Shown: positions 1 through 6,594 of the stretch, one piece after another | How the letters are laid out: each line of letters starts with the position of its first letter | How positions within the stretch are numbered: position 1 is the first letter of the stretch | Source of the DNA: Thermoproteota archaeon | GTDB taxonomy: Archaea; Korarchaeota; Korarchaeia; Korarchaeales; Korarchaeaceae | Direction: 5' to 3' | Assembly (NCBI GenBank): GCA_026986575.1 | Contig: JALSOH010000006.1 | Location: 62,001-126,000, forward strand | DNA length: 64,000 bases | The notes under the pieces: model-generated | What the model was told of the DNA's origin: nothing | Database searches by the model: none | The model's input: the letters and a program-made list of their open reading frames with translations, nothing else | Position numbers and translations under genes: made by a program

Positions 1-1
1 T

Positions 2-805
2 ATCCACGAGAAGAGGGCGGAGAACCTGAGGATAGCTATCAGAATACTCTCAAAAATGCCGACCATAATGGCCTACTTCCACAGGATGAGAGAGGGTAAA
101 GAAATAGTGCATCCGAGGACCGACCTTAGCCACGCTGCGAACTTCCTCTACATGATGTGGGGTAGGGAGCCCAAGGATATAGAAGCAAAGCTAATGGATG
201 TGGCCCTCATACTGCACGCCGACCACGGATTTAATGCATCAACCTTCGCATGCTTGGTTACGGCATCAACCCTCTCTGACCTCTATTCCGCGGTGGTGAC
301 AGGTATATCGACCCTAAAAGGCCCGCTTCATGGAGGAGCCAACGAGCAGGCATTGAAAATGTTGATGGAGATAGGATCCCCAGATAGAGCCAGAGACTAC
401 GTTAAGGCCAAGCTTGAGAGGAAAGAGAGGATAATGGGATTCGGGCACAGGGTATACAAGGCTTATGACCCAAGGGCTAGAATACTCAAGAAGTACGCGG
501 AGATGCTCGCGAAGGAAACGGGTCAGGAAAACCTATTCAATACCGCCTTGGAAGTGGAGAAGGTGATGATCGAGCTCCTCGGGAAGAAAGGCATATTCCC
601 GAATGTGGACTTCTACTCCGGTCAGGTATATCACATGTTAGGGGTTCCCACCGATATCTTCACTCCCATATTCGCTATCTCTAGAACCTCCGGATGGATA
701 GGGCATGTGTTCGAGTACTGGGAGGAGAATGTCCTGATAAGGCCAAGAGCCCTGTACGTGGGTCCGATGGAGGCCAAGTACATACCATTGGATGAGAGGT
801 TATAG
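2..805 (+). CDS. citrate synthase, C-terminal part (cut by window start)
   Basis: This is the C-terminal part of citrate synthase, which condenses acetyl-CoA and oxaloacetate to citrate. The frame is open from base 2, so the gene begins upstream of the window. The catalytic set is visible: the first histidine in GPLHGGANEQ, the second in GFGHRVYKAYDP, the aspartate in NVDFYSG, and the late arginine in RPRALYVG. About 267 residues are present, against roughly 370-380 for a full archaeal enzyme, so about the N-terminal quarter is missing. It ends 24 bases before a T-run and is followed by a 180-base spacer. A 2-methylcitrate synthase role cannot be excluded from sequence alone. Confidence 0.95.
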   Translation: MHEKRAENLRIAIRILSKMPTIMAYFHRMREGKEIVHPRTDLSHAANFLYMMWGREPKDIEAKLMDVALILHADHGFNASTFACLVTASTLSDLYSAVVTGISTLKGPLHGGANEQALKMLMEIGSPDRARDYVKAKLERKERIMGFGHRVYKAYDPRARILKKYAEMLAKETGQENLFNTALEVEKVMIELLGKKGIFPNVDFYSGQVYHMLGVPTDIFTPIFAISRTSGWIGHVFEYWEENVLIRPRALYVGPMEAKYIPLDERL

Positions 806-828
806 GGTCGAGAGCGGAACTCCCTCCA

Positions 829-834
829 TTTTTT
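829..834 (+). terminator. T-run terminator after citrate synthase
   Basis: Six T residues follow the citrate synthase stop codon by 24 bases. Archaeal RNA polymerase terminates at such runs without needing a hairpin. No convincing stem precedes it. Confidence 0.5.
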
Positions 835-910
835 GTTAAAATGATTTCTATTTTTACGCAAATATTGCTCATCTTATGAGGTAGAATTCCAGTAATAGAG
901 TAATATTACA

Positions 911-927
911 GGTGAAACGGTTTCACC
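911..927. promoter_or_regulatory. perfect inverted repeat, candidate operator
   Basis: The arms GGTGAAAC (911-918) and GTTTCACC (920-927) are perfectly complementary around a single central G. The site lies about 30 bases upstream of the TATA box of the PKD-domain gene, a normal place for an archaeal regulator. It could bind a dimeric winged-helix factor. The regulator is unknown. Confidence 0.45.
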
Positions 928-955
928 AGTAAATCAGAAGTTTATCCGCATCAAT

Positions 956-964
956 CTTTATTTA
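956..964 (+). promoter_or_regulatory. TATA box of the PKD protein gene
   Basis: CTTTATTTA lies 23-31 bases upstream of the ATG at 987. That spacing puts the transcription start at or next to the ATG, so the mRNA is probably leaderless. No Shine-Dalgarno motif precedes the ATG, which agrees. Confidence 0.55.
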
Positions 965-986
965 GGGCTACCAGAGGGATCACCTG

Positions 987-2489
987 ATGAGAGCAACGAA
1001 AATAACACTTATCTCAGCCCTGCTAGTGCTTACGCTAATGACGGTGGCCGTTTCGGCCGATACAGGATGTCCCGCCGTGGACTCCTCAACAGACGTGGCA
1101 CCTAGAGTTGTGGAGATAACGGTATACAGGATTACTGGAAAGACGGTAGAGCTAATAGGAGTAGTAGAGGATCCGGACAGTGGTTTAAGGGAGTGGATCT
1201 GGGATTTCGGCGACGGGACGATCGTGAAGAAGACCGGTGGATGGTCTAAGATCGGGGACTCCACCTACAAGATGATGGTGAAGCACACCTACAGCGATTA
1301 CAGAAGCTACACGGTCAAGCTCCAAGTAACTGATGACTGGCTCAAGGAGTCCAACGTCAAGACAAAGCTGGTCACCATTAAAAAGTCCAACTACAAGCCC
1401 GTGGTGAAACTCAAGAGGGTCTCACCCAATCCAGCCCAGCCCGGTGAAAAGATCGTATTCGAGGTGGAGGGGATAGATCCAGATGGGCATGTGGTGGAGT
1501 ACTATTGGGACTTCGGTGACGGTAAGAAGGCTAAAGGGGCCAATCTAACTAGAGTGACTCACTCATACTCTAAAGAGGGTACGTACGTTGTCAAAGTCAA
1601 AGCAAAGGATGACAAGGGCGCTTACTCCGATGCTGTTACTGAAGAGATCTACATACGCTCTCAGACCAAACCGAAACCGAAGAACAAACCACCAGTTATA
1701 ACCACGGTCAAATTCACTCCAGTGGAACCTTCTGTGGGGGTTTCCGTGACTTTCAGGGCCACCGCCTCCGATCCGGAGGGAGATAGACTCACATTCCAGT
1801 GGAACTTCGGTGACGGTACTATAAAGAATGGAGGTCCGCAGATGGCTCATATATACAAGAAGGAAGGGGCCTACACTGTTAAGGTGAGAGCTGTAGATTC
1901 TAAGGGTGCCTCTTCCCCGTACTACACGGTTAGCGTGGCTGTAAAGGGTAATAAGCCGCCCCAAGCATCTATAGTCGAGGTAAGAACTAGGGATAATATT
2001 ACCTTCCTATTCCAAGGTATGGGTGTGGACCCCGATGGCCAAGTGGTAGCCTATGAATGGGACTTCGGCGACGGTAAGAAGTTCAGGGGAGAGCTGGAGG
2101 GAAACTCCATTCCCCATAAGTTCATCAATCACACTTACACCTCTAGCGGCAACTACACCGTGAAGTTCAGGGTCAAGGACAATAAGGGCGCTTGGTCTCC
2201 TTGGATCTCCAAGAGGATCACGGCATTCATCCCAGAGAAAGTCAGCTCGGCCTCATGGGCTGGCTCCGAATTCGGTAACTTAGAGATAGCCGCCGGTGTG
2301 GGTACCCTAATAGTGGTAGGGGCCGGTTACCTAGCCTATAGGGAGTCCAAGAGCAACGCCTTCGTAGAGAGGTCTAGGGAGAGGGCTAGGAGATCCCGTA
2401 AGGTGGCAGTGAAAAAATCCACTAGAAGGAGACCAAGAAACGGATCTAATACTGCGAGAAGGAGAAGGAAACCTTGGCCAACCTCCTAA
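987..2489 (+). CDS. secreted PKD-repeat protein with C-terminal membrane anchor
   Basis: A cell-surface protein of 500 residues. Residues 1-25 form a signal peptide (short basic start, hydrophobic run, AVSA before the mature part). Four PKD domains follow, at about 35-125, 130-225, 235-325 and 325-420, each marked by WDFGDG or WNFGDG. One transmembrane helix lies near residues 434-452. The last 45 residues are extremely rich in Arg and Lys and would sit in the cytoplasm. PKD repeats are beta-sandwich modules of archaeal envelope proteins, often involved in adhesion or polymer binding. No catalytic domain is visible. The basic tail is unusual and may contact nucleic acid or acidic partners. 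The gene is monocistronic. Confidence 0.85.
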   Translation: MRATKITLISALLVLTLMTVAVSADTGCPAVDSSTDVAPRVVEITVYRITGKTVELIGVVEDPDSGLREWIWDFGDGTIVKKTGGWSKIGDSTYKMMVKHTYSDYRSYTVKLQVTDDWLKESNVKTKLVTIKKSNYKPVVKLKRVSPNPAQPGEKIVFEVEGIDPDGHVVEYYWDFGDGKKAKGANLTRVTHSYSKEGTYVVKVKAKDDKGAYSDAVTEEIYIRSQTKPKPKNKPPVITTVKFTPVEPSVGVSVTFRATASDPEGDRLTFQWNFGDGTIKNGGPQMAHIYKKEGAYTVKVRAVDSKGASSPYYTVSVAVKGNKPPQASIVEVRTRDNITFLFQGMGVDPDGQVVAYEWDFGDGKKFRGELEGNSIPHKFINHTYTSSGNYTVKFRVKDNKGAWSPWISKRITAFIPEKVSSASWAGSEFGNLEIAAGVGTLIVVGAGYLAYRESKSNAFVERSRERARRSRKVAVKKSTRRRPRNGSNTARRRRKPWPTS

Positions 2490-2494
2490 TACCT

Positions 2495-3094
2495 TTATCG
2501 GTCTCTTCTTCCTCCCTTTGATCTCCTTCTCCTGTACTCCTTCACCAAAGATACCGCTTCTCTGAATTTTGGATGCCCCGAGCTGCCTAGAAGCTCGTAC
2601 GCAACGGACTCCGAGGTCGTTACGTAAATGCCCTCTTGAAGCAGTCTTGCCAGTGTCGCCTCCTTATCCTCGGGAAATGTCGACCCAGTGGCATCACTGA
2701 CCAAGTGTACCTCCAGACCGTGGGCGACAGCGCTAAGTGCGGTCTGGAGTATGCATATATGGGTTTCTATTCCGGTCAACAGGACCTTTTTCCTTCCAAG
2801 GCCGAGCAGCCTCTCTTTAATCCTCCTATCCTTGAACGCATCAAATGAAGCCTTCTCCATTTTCACATCCAGCAGTTCATCTACTTCTCGGACGGTCCTG
2901 CCCAGTTTCTCGGGGGCCTGCTCAGTCCCCACCACAGGCATGCTTAGGAGCTTAGACGTCTTGGCTAGCAAGGTTATGGAGCTTACTATAGAATCAAACT
3001 CCTTGATTACCTTGGAGAAAGGCTCTTGCATGTCTATAACAAGCAGAAAGGTGTTCTTAGGGTCTAACCTCCCGGGTAAATGGCCTCCAGACAT
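2495..3094 (-). CDS. isochorismatase-family cysteine hydrolase
   Basis: A member of the isochorismatase-like fold, which includes nicotinamidases and N-carbamoyl hydrolases. The triad is present: Asp in VIDMQ, Lys in MEKASFDAF and Cys in GIETHICILQTA. The substrate cannot be told from sequence. I chose the ATG at 3094, which starts shortly before the core fold. An in-frame codon at 3133 would add 13 residues and enlarge the overlap with the upstream methyltransferase gene. The stop lies just after the convergent PKD gene. This is the last gene of a four-gene minus-strand cluster. Confidence is high for family and low for substrate. Confidence 0.8.
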   Translation of the reverse strand: MSGGHLPGRLDPKNTFLLVIDMQEPFSKVIKEFDSIVSSITLLAKTSKLLSMPVVGTEQAPEKLGRTVREVDELLDVKMEKASFDAFKDRRIKERLLGLGRKKVLLTGIETHICILQTALSAVAHGLEVHLVSDATGSTFPEDKEATLARLLQEGIYVTTSESVAYELLGSSGHPKFREAVSLVKEYRRRRSKGGRRDR

Positions 3095-3657
3095 AAGAAG
3101 TTCGGGACTCCCTCTTCTATTAAGGTGTGGCATTCGCCCATTGGGAGAAAGCCGCCCCCTCTGAGGAGGGAGAGTAGTTCTTCTCTGCTGAGAAACCTAG
3201 CGTAAGAGTAAATGGATCCAGATCTTCCCTTCTCGGAGTATAATCTCCCCAGAGGAGAGTCCGAGGGGATCACACATACGTAGAGGCGACCCCTCCTCCT
3301 AAGGATCCTAGCAATCTCTTTGATGGCCGCATCTCTATCCTCGAGGAAGCATAGAGTGACCACTAGAATGACGCATGAGAACGATGAGTCTCTGAAAGGG
3401 AGTGACTCCGCCTTACCTTGAACGACCTCCAAGCCCCTCCTCTTTGCCAGCAACAGGGGAGAGTAGGCAGCGTCCAGCCCTACATCCACTTGGAGGGGTC
3501 CCGCGAACCTCCCAGTCCCGACACCTATCTCCAAGCACGGACCGTCCTTCCTAACCAAGCTCTCTAAACAGGAGAGTTCAGCCAAGTAGATATCCTTATT
3601 CTCCTCGTACCACTTGTCGTATCGCTCAGCTATCCTTTCGAAAGCCTTCCAGCTCAT
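3064..3657 (-). CDS. class I SAM-dependent methyltransferase
   Basis: A 197-residue methyltransferase of the UbiE/Methyltransf_11 type. Motif I is LEIGVGTGRFAG, motif II includes VVQGKAESLPF, and motif IV is the hydrophobic strand SFSCVILVVTLCF. An arginine-rich ILRRRGRLYV follows, as usual for this family. The substrate is unknown. Its start overlaps the upstream winged-helix regulator gene by 32 bases and its end overlaps the hydrolase gene, so all three are translated from one mRNA. The context with a winged-helix regulator suggests methylation of a small molecule or metal(loid), but nothing in the sequence proves this. Confidence 0.8.
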   Translation of the reverse strand: MSWKAFERIAERYDKWYEENKDIYLAELSCLESLVRKDGPCLEIGVGTGRFAGPLQVDVGLDAAYSPLLLAKRRGLEVVQGKAESLPFRDSSFSCVILVVTLCFLEDRDAAIKEIARILRRRGRLYVCVIPSDSPLGRLYSEKGRSGSIYSYARFLSREELLSLLRGGGFLPMGECHTLIEEGVPNFLCLEAIYPGG

Positions 3658-3919
3658 GGGGCACCAGACACCTCAGTATGGCTCTGACCTCCCTCCTCCC
3701 TGATAGCCTATATATCCTGACCCTACCCAGCCTCACCTCCTCCAGTATTCCCGCCGACTTCAAGGCTTCTAAGTTCCTCTCGGCTGAACTATACGATATA
3801 TTGAGAGTTCTAGCTATCCTGCTTATGTTCATTCCTCCTCCCGATGAGGACAGGAGCCTGAGGATCCCCACTCTGATCCTATTCGAGAAGGCCTCAATCA
3901 AGAGATCGTCCCAGTTCAA
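3626..3919 (-). CDS. ArsR-type winged-helix transcription regulator
   Basis: A 97-residue winged-helix protein. The recognition region is MNISRIARTLNISYSSAER followed by LEALKSAGILEEV and a beta wing LGRVRIYRL. No clear cysteine pair for metal sensing is present, so it is not an obvious metal sensor. It lies 9 bases after the radical SAM gene and overlaps the methyltransferase gene, so it probably autoregulates the cluster. Confidence 0.75.
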   Translation of the reverse strand: MNWDDLLIEAFSNRIRVGILRLLSSSGGGMNISRIARTLNISYSSAERNLEALKSAGILEEVRLGRVRIYRLSGRREVRAILRCLVPHELEGFRKDS

Positions 3920-3928
3920 GCGATCACC

Positions 3929-5005
3929 TTATGGGATTATCTCCGTGGTGTTATCGTAGGGAGGATAATATATCTCATCCCGCTTCACCACACCTTCCTC
4001 CATGAGCGACCTTATTTCGCTCACTCTCGACAAGACCTCATCTATAGTCGCTTTGGTAACTGAACACACCTCTCTGAAACCCTCCTCACCCCAATATCTC
4101 TCCATGTAGGTATAGAGGCACCTCCCTCCACAGTACTTGAAGTAGCTGCAGCTCGTACAGGGCTCTCCTATGACGACCTTCCTTAGAACACCGCTCCTCA
4201 CATCTCCTACAACTGCCCACTCGGAGTCAACAGCTATAGGACATGCCACTACCCTCCCATCTGGGAGTAGAGTGAAGGTCTCATAGCCCGCACCACAGGG
4301 AGGGCTTCTCCACTCACCGAAGAGGGCCACTTTGGCTATCCCCAGAAACGGGACTATTCCGAGAATCTCTCCCTGCCTCATCCTCTCAACCCACAGAGAG
4401 ACCAACCTCCTTATTCCAGGAAGATATGAGCTATCAGCCCATTTTCTGAAGTCCCACGGCTCGGTCCATATCACATTCAATTGCCAGTGAACATGGTCGA
4501 ACAAACCCAGCTCGAGCAAATGAGTTACCTCCTCGAATATGTCACTGCGATCCCAGACAGCCATCCTGGCTATTAGGTCACCGCCGTACCCGAGCTCCCT
4601 CAGGCGCCTGGCCGTTTTCAACACGATATCGTAGTTCCCCTTAACCCTGTAGTGGTCGTTGACCTCTCTCCTGCCATCTATGGAGAGGAGTATGGCGTCG
4701 AACCTCAACCAATAATCCTCCGGTAGGTTATCGAAGAGTGTACCATTGGTTTGAATTATGTAACGCCTCCTAGGTCCCAAGGCATCCATGACATTCTCGA
4801 TCAGTTCGGGATTGATCAGTGGCTCTCCGCCGTAAAAAGCTACATCCGCGTCTAAGCTCCTGACTAGGGCCACCAGATCCTCCAGCTCGTACTGCTCCTT
4901 CGGGGGAACCAAATGGGGAGGGAAGCTGCCCCCGCAGTAGGAGCACTTCAGATTACAGAGTCCAGTTGTGGTCACTATTAGGAGTGTCATAATCGAACGC
5001 TCCAA
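3929..5005 (-). CDS. radical SAM/SPASM-domain enzyme
   Basis: A 358-residue radical SAM protein. The iron-sulfur motif CNLKCSYC (CX3CX2C) is near residue 17, followed by FYGGEPLINPE, the usual GGEP SAM-binding segment. The C-terminal half has a SPASM-like cysteine set (CGAGYETF, VACPIAV, CTSCSYFKYCGGRCLY, and a late VCSVT) that would hold auxiliary clusters. SPASM enzymes mostly modify peptides or act as anaerobic sulfatase maturases. The look is closest to archaeal families annotated as putative peptide-modifying radical SAM enzymes. No precursor peptide was found next to it. I take the TTG at 5005, preceded by GAGGAGG; an ATG at 4990 is the alternative. It is the first gene of the cluster. 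Confidence 0.82.
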   Translation of the reverse strand: MERSIMTLLIVTTTGLCNLKCSYCGGSFPPHLVPPKEQYELEDLVALVRSLDADVAFYGGEPLINPELIENVMDALGPRRRYIIQTNGTLFDNLPEDYWLRFDAILLSIDGRREVNDHYRVKGNYDIVLKTARRLRELGYGGDLIARMAVWDRSDIFEEVTHLLELGLFDHVHWQLNVIWTEPWDFRKWADSSYLPGIRRLVSLWVERMRQGEILGIVPFLGIAKVALFGEWRSPPCGAGYETFTLLPDGRVVACPIAVDSEWAVVGDVRSGVLRKVVIGEPCTSCSYFKYCGGRCLYTYMERYWGEEGFREVCSVTKATIDEVLSRVSEIRSLMEEGVVKRDEIYYPPYDNTTEIIP

Positions 5006-5020
5006 GTCCTCCTCACATAA

Positions 5021-5030
5021 CTATAAGCTT
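5021..5030 (-). promoter_or_regulatory. TATA box for the SPASM radical SAM cluster
   Basis: On the minus strand the sequence AAGCTTATAG lies about 20 bases upstream of the TTG start at 5005. It is the only TATA-like motif close to the first gene of this cluster. Confidence 0.4.
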
Positions 5031-5191
5031 TTCCTGGCTTTTCGGGGGAAATGGGCTGAATGGATGGTGAAATGATGTACAGCTTACTTTCTAAAAATGA
5101 TTTCGTTTAATGTCCAGATGCCCCTGTTATAAATCGAATTTACCCGTCTATCATATTCTTATTTTGTCAAATTTACGAGATGTAACGAAAA

Positions 5192-5200
5192 TCTTAAATA
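5192..5200 (+). promoter_or_regulatory. TATA/BRE promoter of the hairpin RNA
   Basis: TCTTAAATA preceded by a purine-rich CGAAAA stretch (a BRE-like element) predicts transcription start near 5221-5224. That is exactly where the long hairpin begins. Confidence 0.55.
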
Positions 5201-5220
5201 CAACCTTTGGGTTAATAATC

Positions 5221-5333
5221 ATGGAGGAGGAATGGGGGGTGAGAGGATGATCCCGGGGAGGAGGATCGGGCCTTAGATCCCCTCTCGGGGTGATCCTACC
5301 CTTCCACTCCTCCTCTCTACGGCAGCTTTTTTG
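5221..5333 (+). ncRNA. candidate small RNA, one long imperfect hairpin
   Basis: Bases 5223-5316 fold back almost completely. 5223-5240 pair with 5298-5316 (one bulged C, one A-C mismatch); 5244-5248 pair with 5293-5297; 5250-5257 with 5284-5291; 5259-5261 with 5281-5283; 5263-5267 with 5276-5280; and an 8-base loop lies at 5268-5275. The purine-rich 5' arm carries several GGAGG and GGTGA strings, and the 3' arm carries CTCCTCC. A TATA box sits 20-30 bases upstream and a T6 run follows at 5327-5332, so it looks like an independent transcript of about 105-112 bases. I could not assign it to SRP RNA, RNase P RNA, 5S rRNA or C/D or H/ACA guide RNAs. The SAM synthetase gene downstream has its own TATA box. 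Confidence 0.6.
5327..5332 (+). terminator. T6 run ending the hairpin RNA
   Basis: Six T residues lie 10 bases beyond the base of the long hairpin, as expected for archaeal termination. They precede the TATA box of the next gene by 20 bases. Confidence 0.5.
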
Positions 5334-5351
5334 GTAATGTGGCTGATGGAA

Positions 5352-5360
5352 GATTTATCA
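5352..5360 (+). promoter_or_regulatory. promoter and ribosome site of SAM synthetase
   Basis: GATTTATCA is a TATA-like box about 32-40 bases before the ATG at 5392. GGTGAT at 5383-5388 is a well-placed Shine-Dalgarno motif, so the mRNA has a short leader that does not include the upstream hairpin. Confidence 0.5.
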
Positions 5361-5391
5361 ATTTCTTATCCGGCCCTTAGTAGGTGATTTC

Positions 5392-6594
5392 ATGCTCAAG
5401 GTCTCCAAATGTAGCAAGCTCCCCATGGACAGGCAACCCATTGAGATTGTTGAGAGAAAGGGCAAGGGCCATCCAGATACGATCACTGACGGTATAATGG
5501 AGCGGGTAGCTTTGGAGCTAAATAAGGAGTATCTCAGGAAGTTCGGCGGCATTCTCCACTACAACGCGGATAAGTCGCTACTAGCTGCAGGTGTTACCGA
5601 GCCGCAGTTCGGTGGAGGCAAGGTAATCGAACCCATGTTGATCGTCTTCGGTGACAGGGCCACCGTCTCCTACGCGGGAGAGTCTATAGACTTGGAGAAG
5701 GTCGTCGTGAACGCAGCCAAGAGCTGGATAAGGGAGAACCTCCGGTTCGTCAATCCCGACGAGCATGTCCGCTACCAGATAGAGCTGAAGCAGGGGAGCG
5801 CTGAGCTGACAGACATATTCAGGAGGGGCTCCAAGATAATGGGCGCCAACGATACATCGGCGGCGGTGGGCTACGCTCCGCTCTCCAGAACTGAGAGGGT
5901 GGTCTTGGAGCTGGAGAAGTATCTGAATTCTCCAGAGTTCAAGAAGGAATTCGAGGAGACCGGTGAGGATATAAAGGTCATGGGGAGCCGGCACAACAAC
6001 CACTTGGACCTGACCATAGCGCTCGCTTTCGTGGACAGGTTCGTCCCCAGCGAGTCTGAGTACTTCAGGAGCAAGCAGGAGGTCTTGGACAGGGTCAATT
6101 CCTTTCTGAAGGAGAGGTTCGCGAACGACTTCGATGGGATCGATGTCCACATTAACACGCTAGATGTGGAGGGCAGGGGAGTACACGGTGTGTATCTGAC
6201 CGTCCTAGGCACTTCTGCCGAGGGAGGCGATTCGGGCCAGGTCGGCAGGGGGAACGGGGTCAACGGGGTCATCCCCCTGATGAGACCTAGGAGTTCGGAG
6301 GCAGCTGCCGGGAAGAACCCCATTAGCCATGTGGGTAAGATATACAATGCGTACACCCACGAAATAGCTAGGAAGATAGTTGAGGAAGTGGAGGAAGTTC
6401 AGGAGGTTTACGTCTGGCTGCTGAGCAGGATAGGAAAGCCGATAAATGAGCCAGCGCTGGCCGCGGCGGAGGTGTACACCGAGGCGAACTTCGAGGACAT
6501 AAAGGGACAGATAGAGGAGATCATTGCGTCGGAACTCGATAACATAGGGGAGTTCGTCAACAGGCTCATAGACGGGATGGTTCCTGTCTACTGA
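5392..6594 (+). CDS. mat: archaeal S-adenosylmethionine synthetase
   Basis: Makes S-adenosylmethionine from methionine and ATP. At 400 residues it matches the archaeal-type enzyme, which differs strongly in sequence from bacterial MetK. Recognisable segments are VERKGKGHPDTITDGIMERV near residue 20, the glycine-rich GGDSGQVGRGNGVNG near residue 280, and GKNPISHVGKIYN near residue 310. The ATG at 5392 follows GGTGAT. The product feeds the many SAM-using enzymes of this window. The last 7 bases overlap the convergent helicase gene. Confidence 0.96.
   Translation: MLKVSKCSKLPMDRQPIEIVERKGKGHPDTITDGIMERVALELNKEYLRKFGGILHYNADKSLLAAGVTEPQFGGGKVIEPMLIVFGDRATVSYAGESIDLEKVVVNAAKSWIRENLRFVNPDEHVRYQIELKQGSAELTDIFRRGSKIMGANDTSAAVGYAPLSRTERVVLELEKYLNSPEFKKEFEETGEDIKVMGSRHNNHLDLTIALAFVDRFVPSESEYFRSKQEVLDRVNSFLKERFANDFDGIDVHINTLDVEGRGVHGVYLTVLGTSAEGGDSGQVGRGNGVNGVIPLMRPRSSEAAAGKNPISHVGKIYNAYTHEIARKIVEEVEEVQEVYVWLLSRIGKPINEPALAAAEVYTEANFEDIKGQIEEIIASELDNIGEFVNRLIDGMVPVY

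Noticed and set aside
5040-5110. C/D box guide RNA in the spacer near AATGATG and CTGA
   Set aside because: The box spacing does not give a valid C-D'-C'-D order.
5221-5250. A 9-codon leader peptide (MEEEWGVRG) at the start of the hairpin RNA
   Set aside because: The ATG coincides with the predicted transcript start, but so short a frame can occur by chance and the sequence is better explained by RNA pairing. SAM synthetase has its own promoter, so attenuation is unlikely.
5221-5391. A SAM riboswitch controlling mat
   Set aside because: No known SAM riboswitch consensus is visible, and a separate TATA box and ribosome site lie between the hairpin and the ATG.
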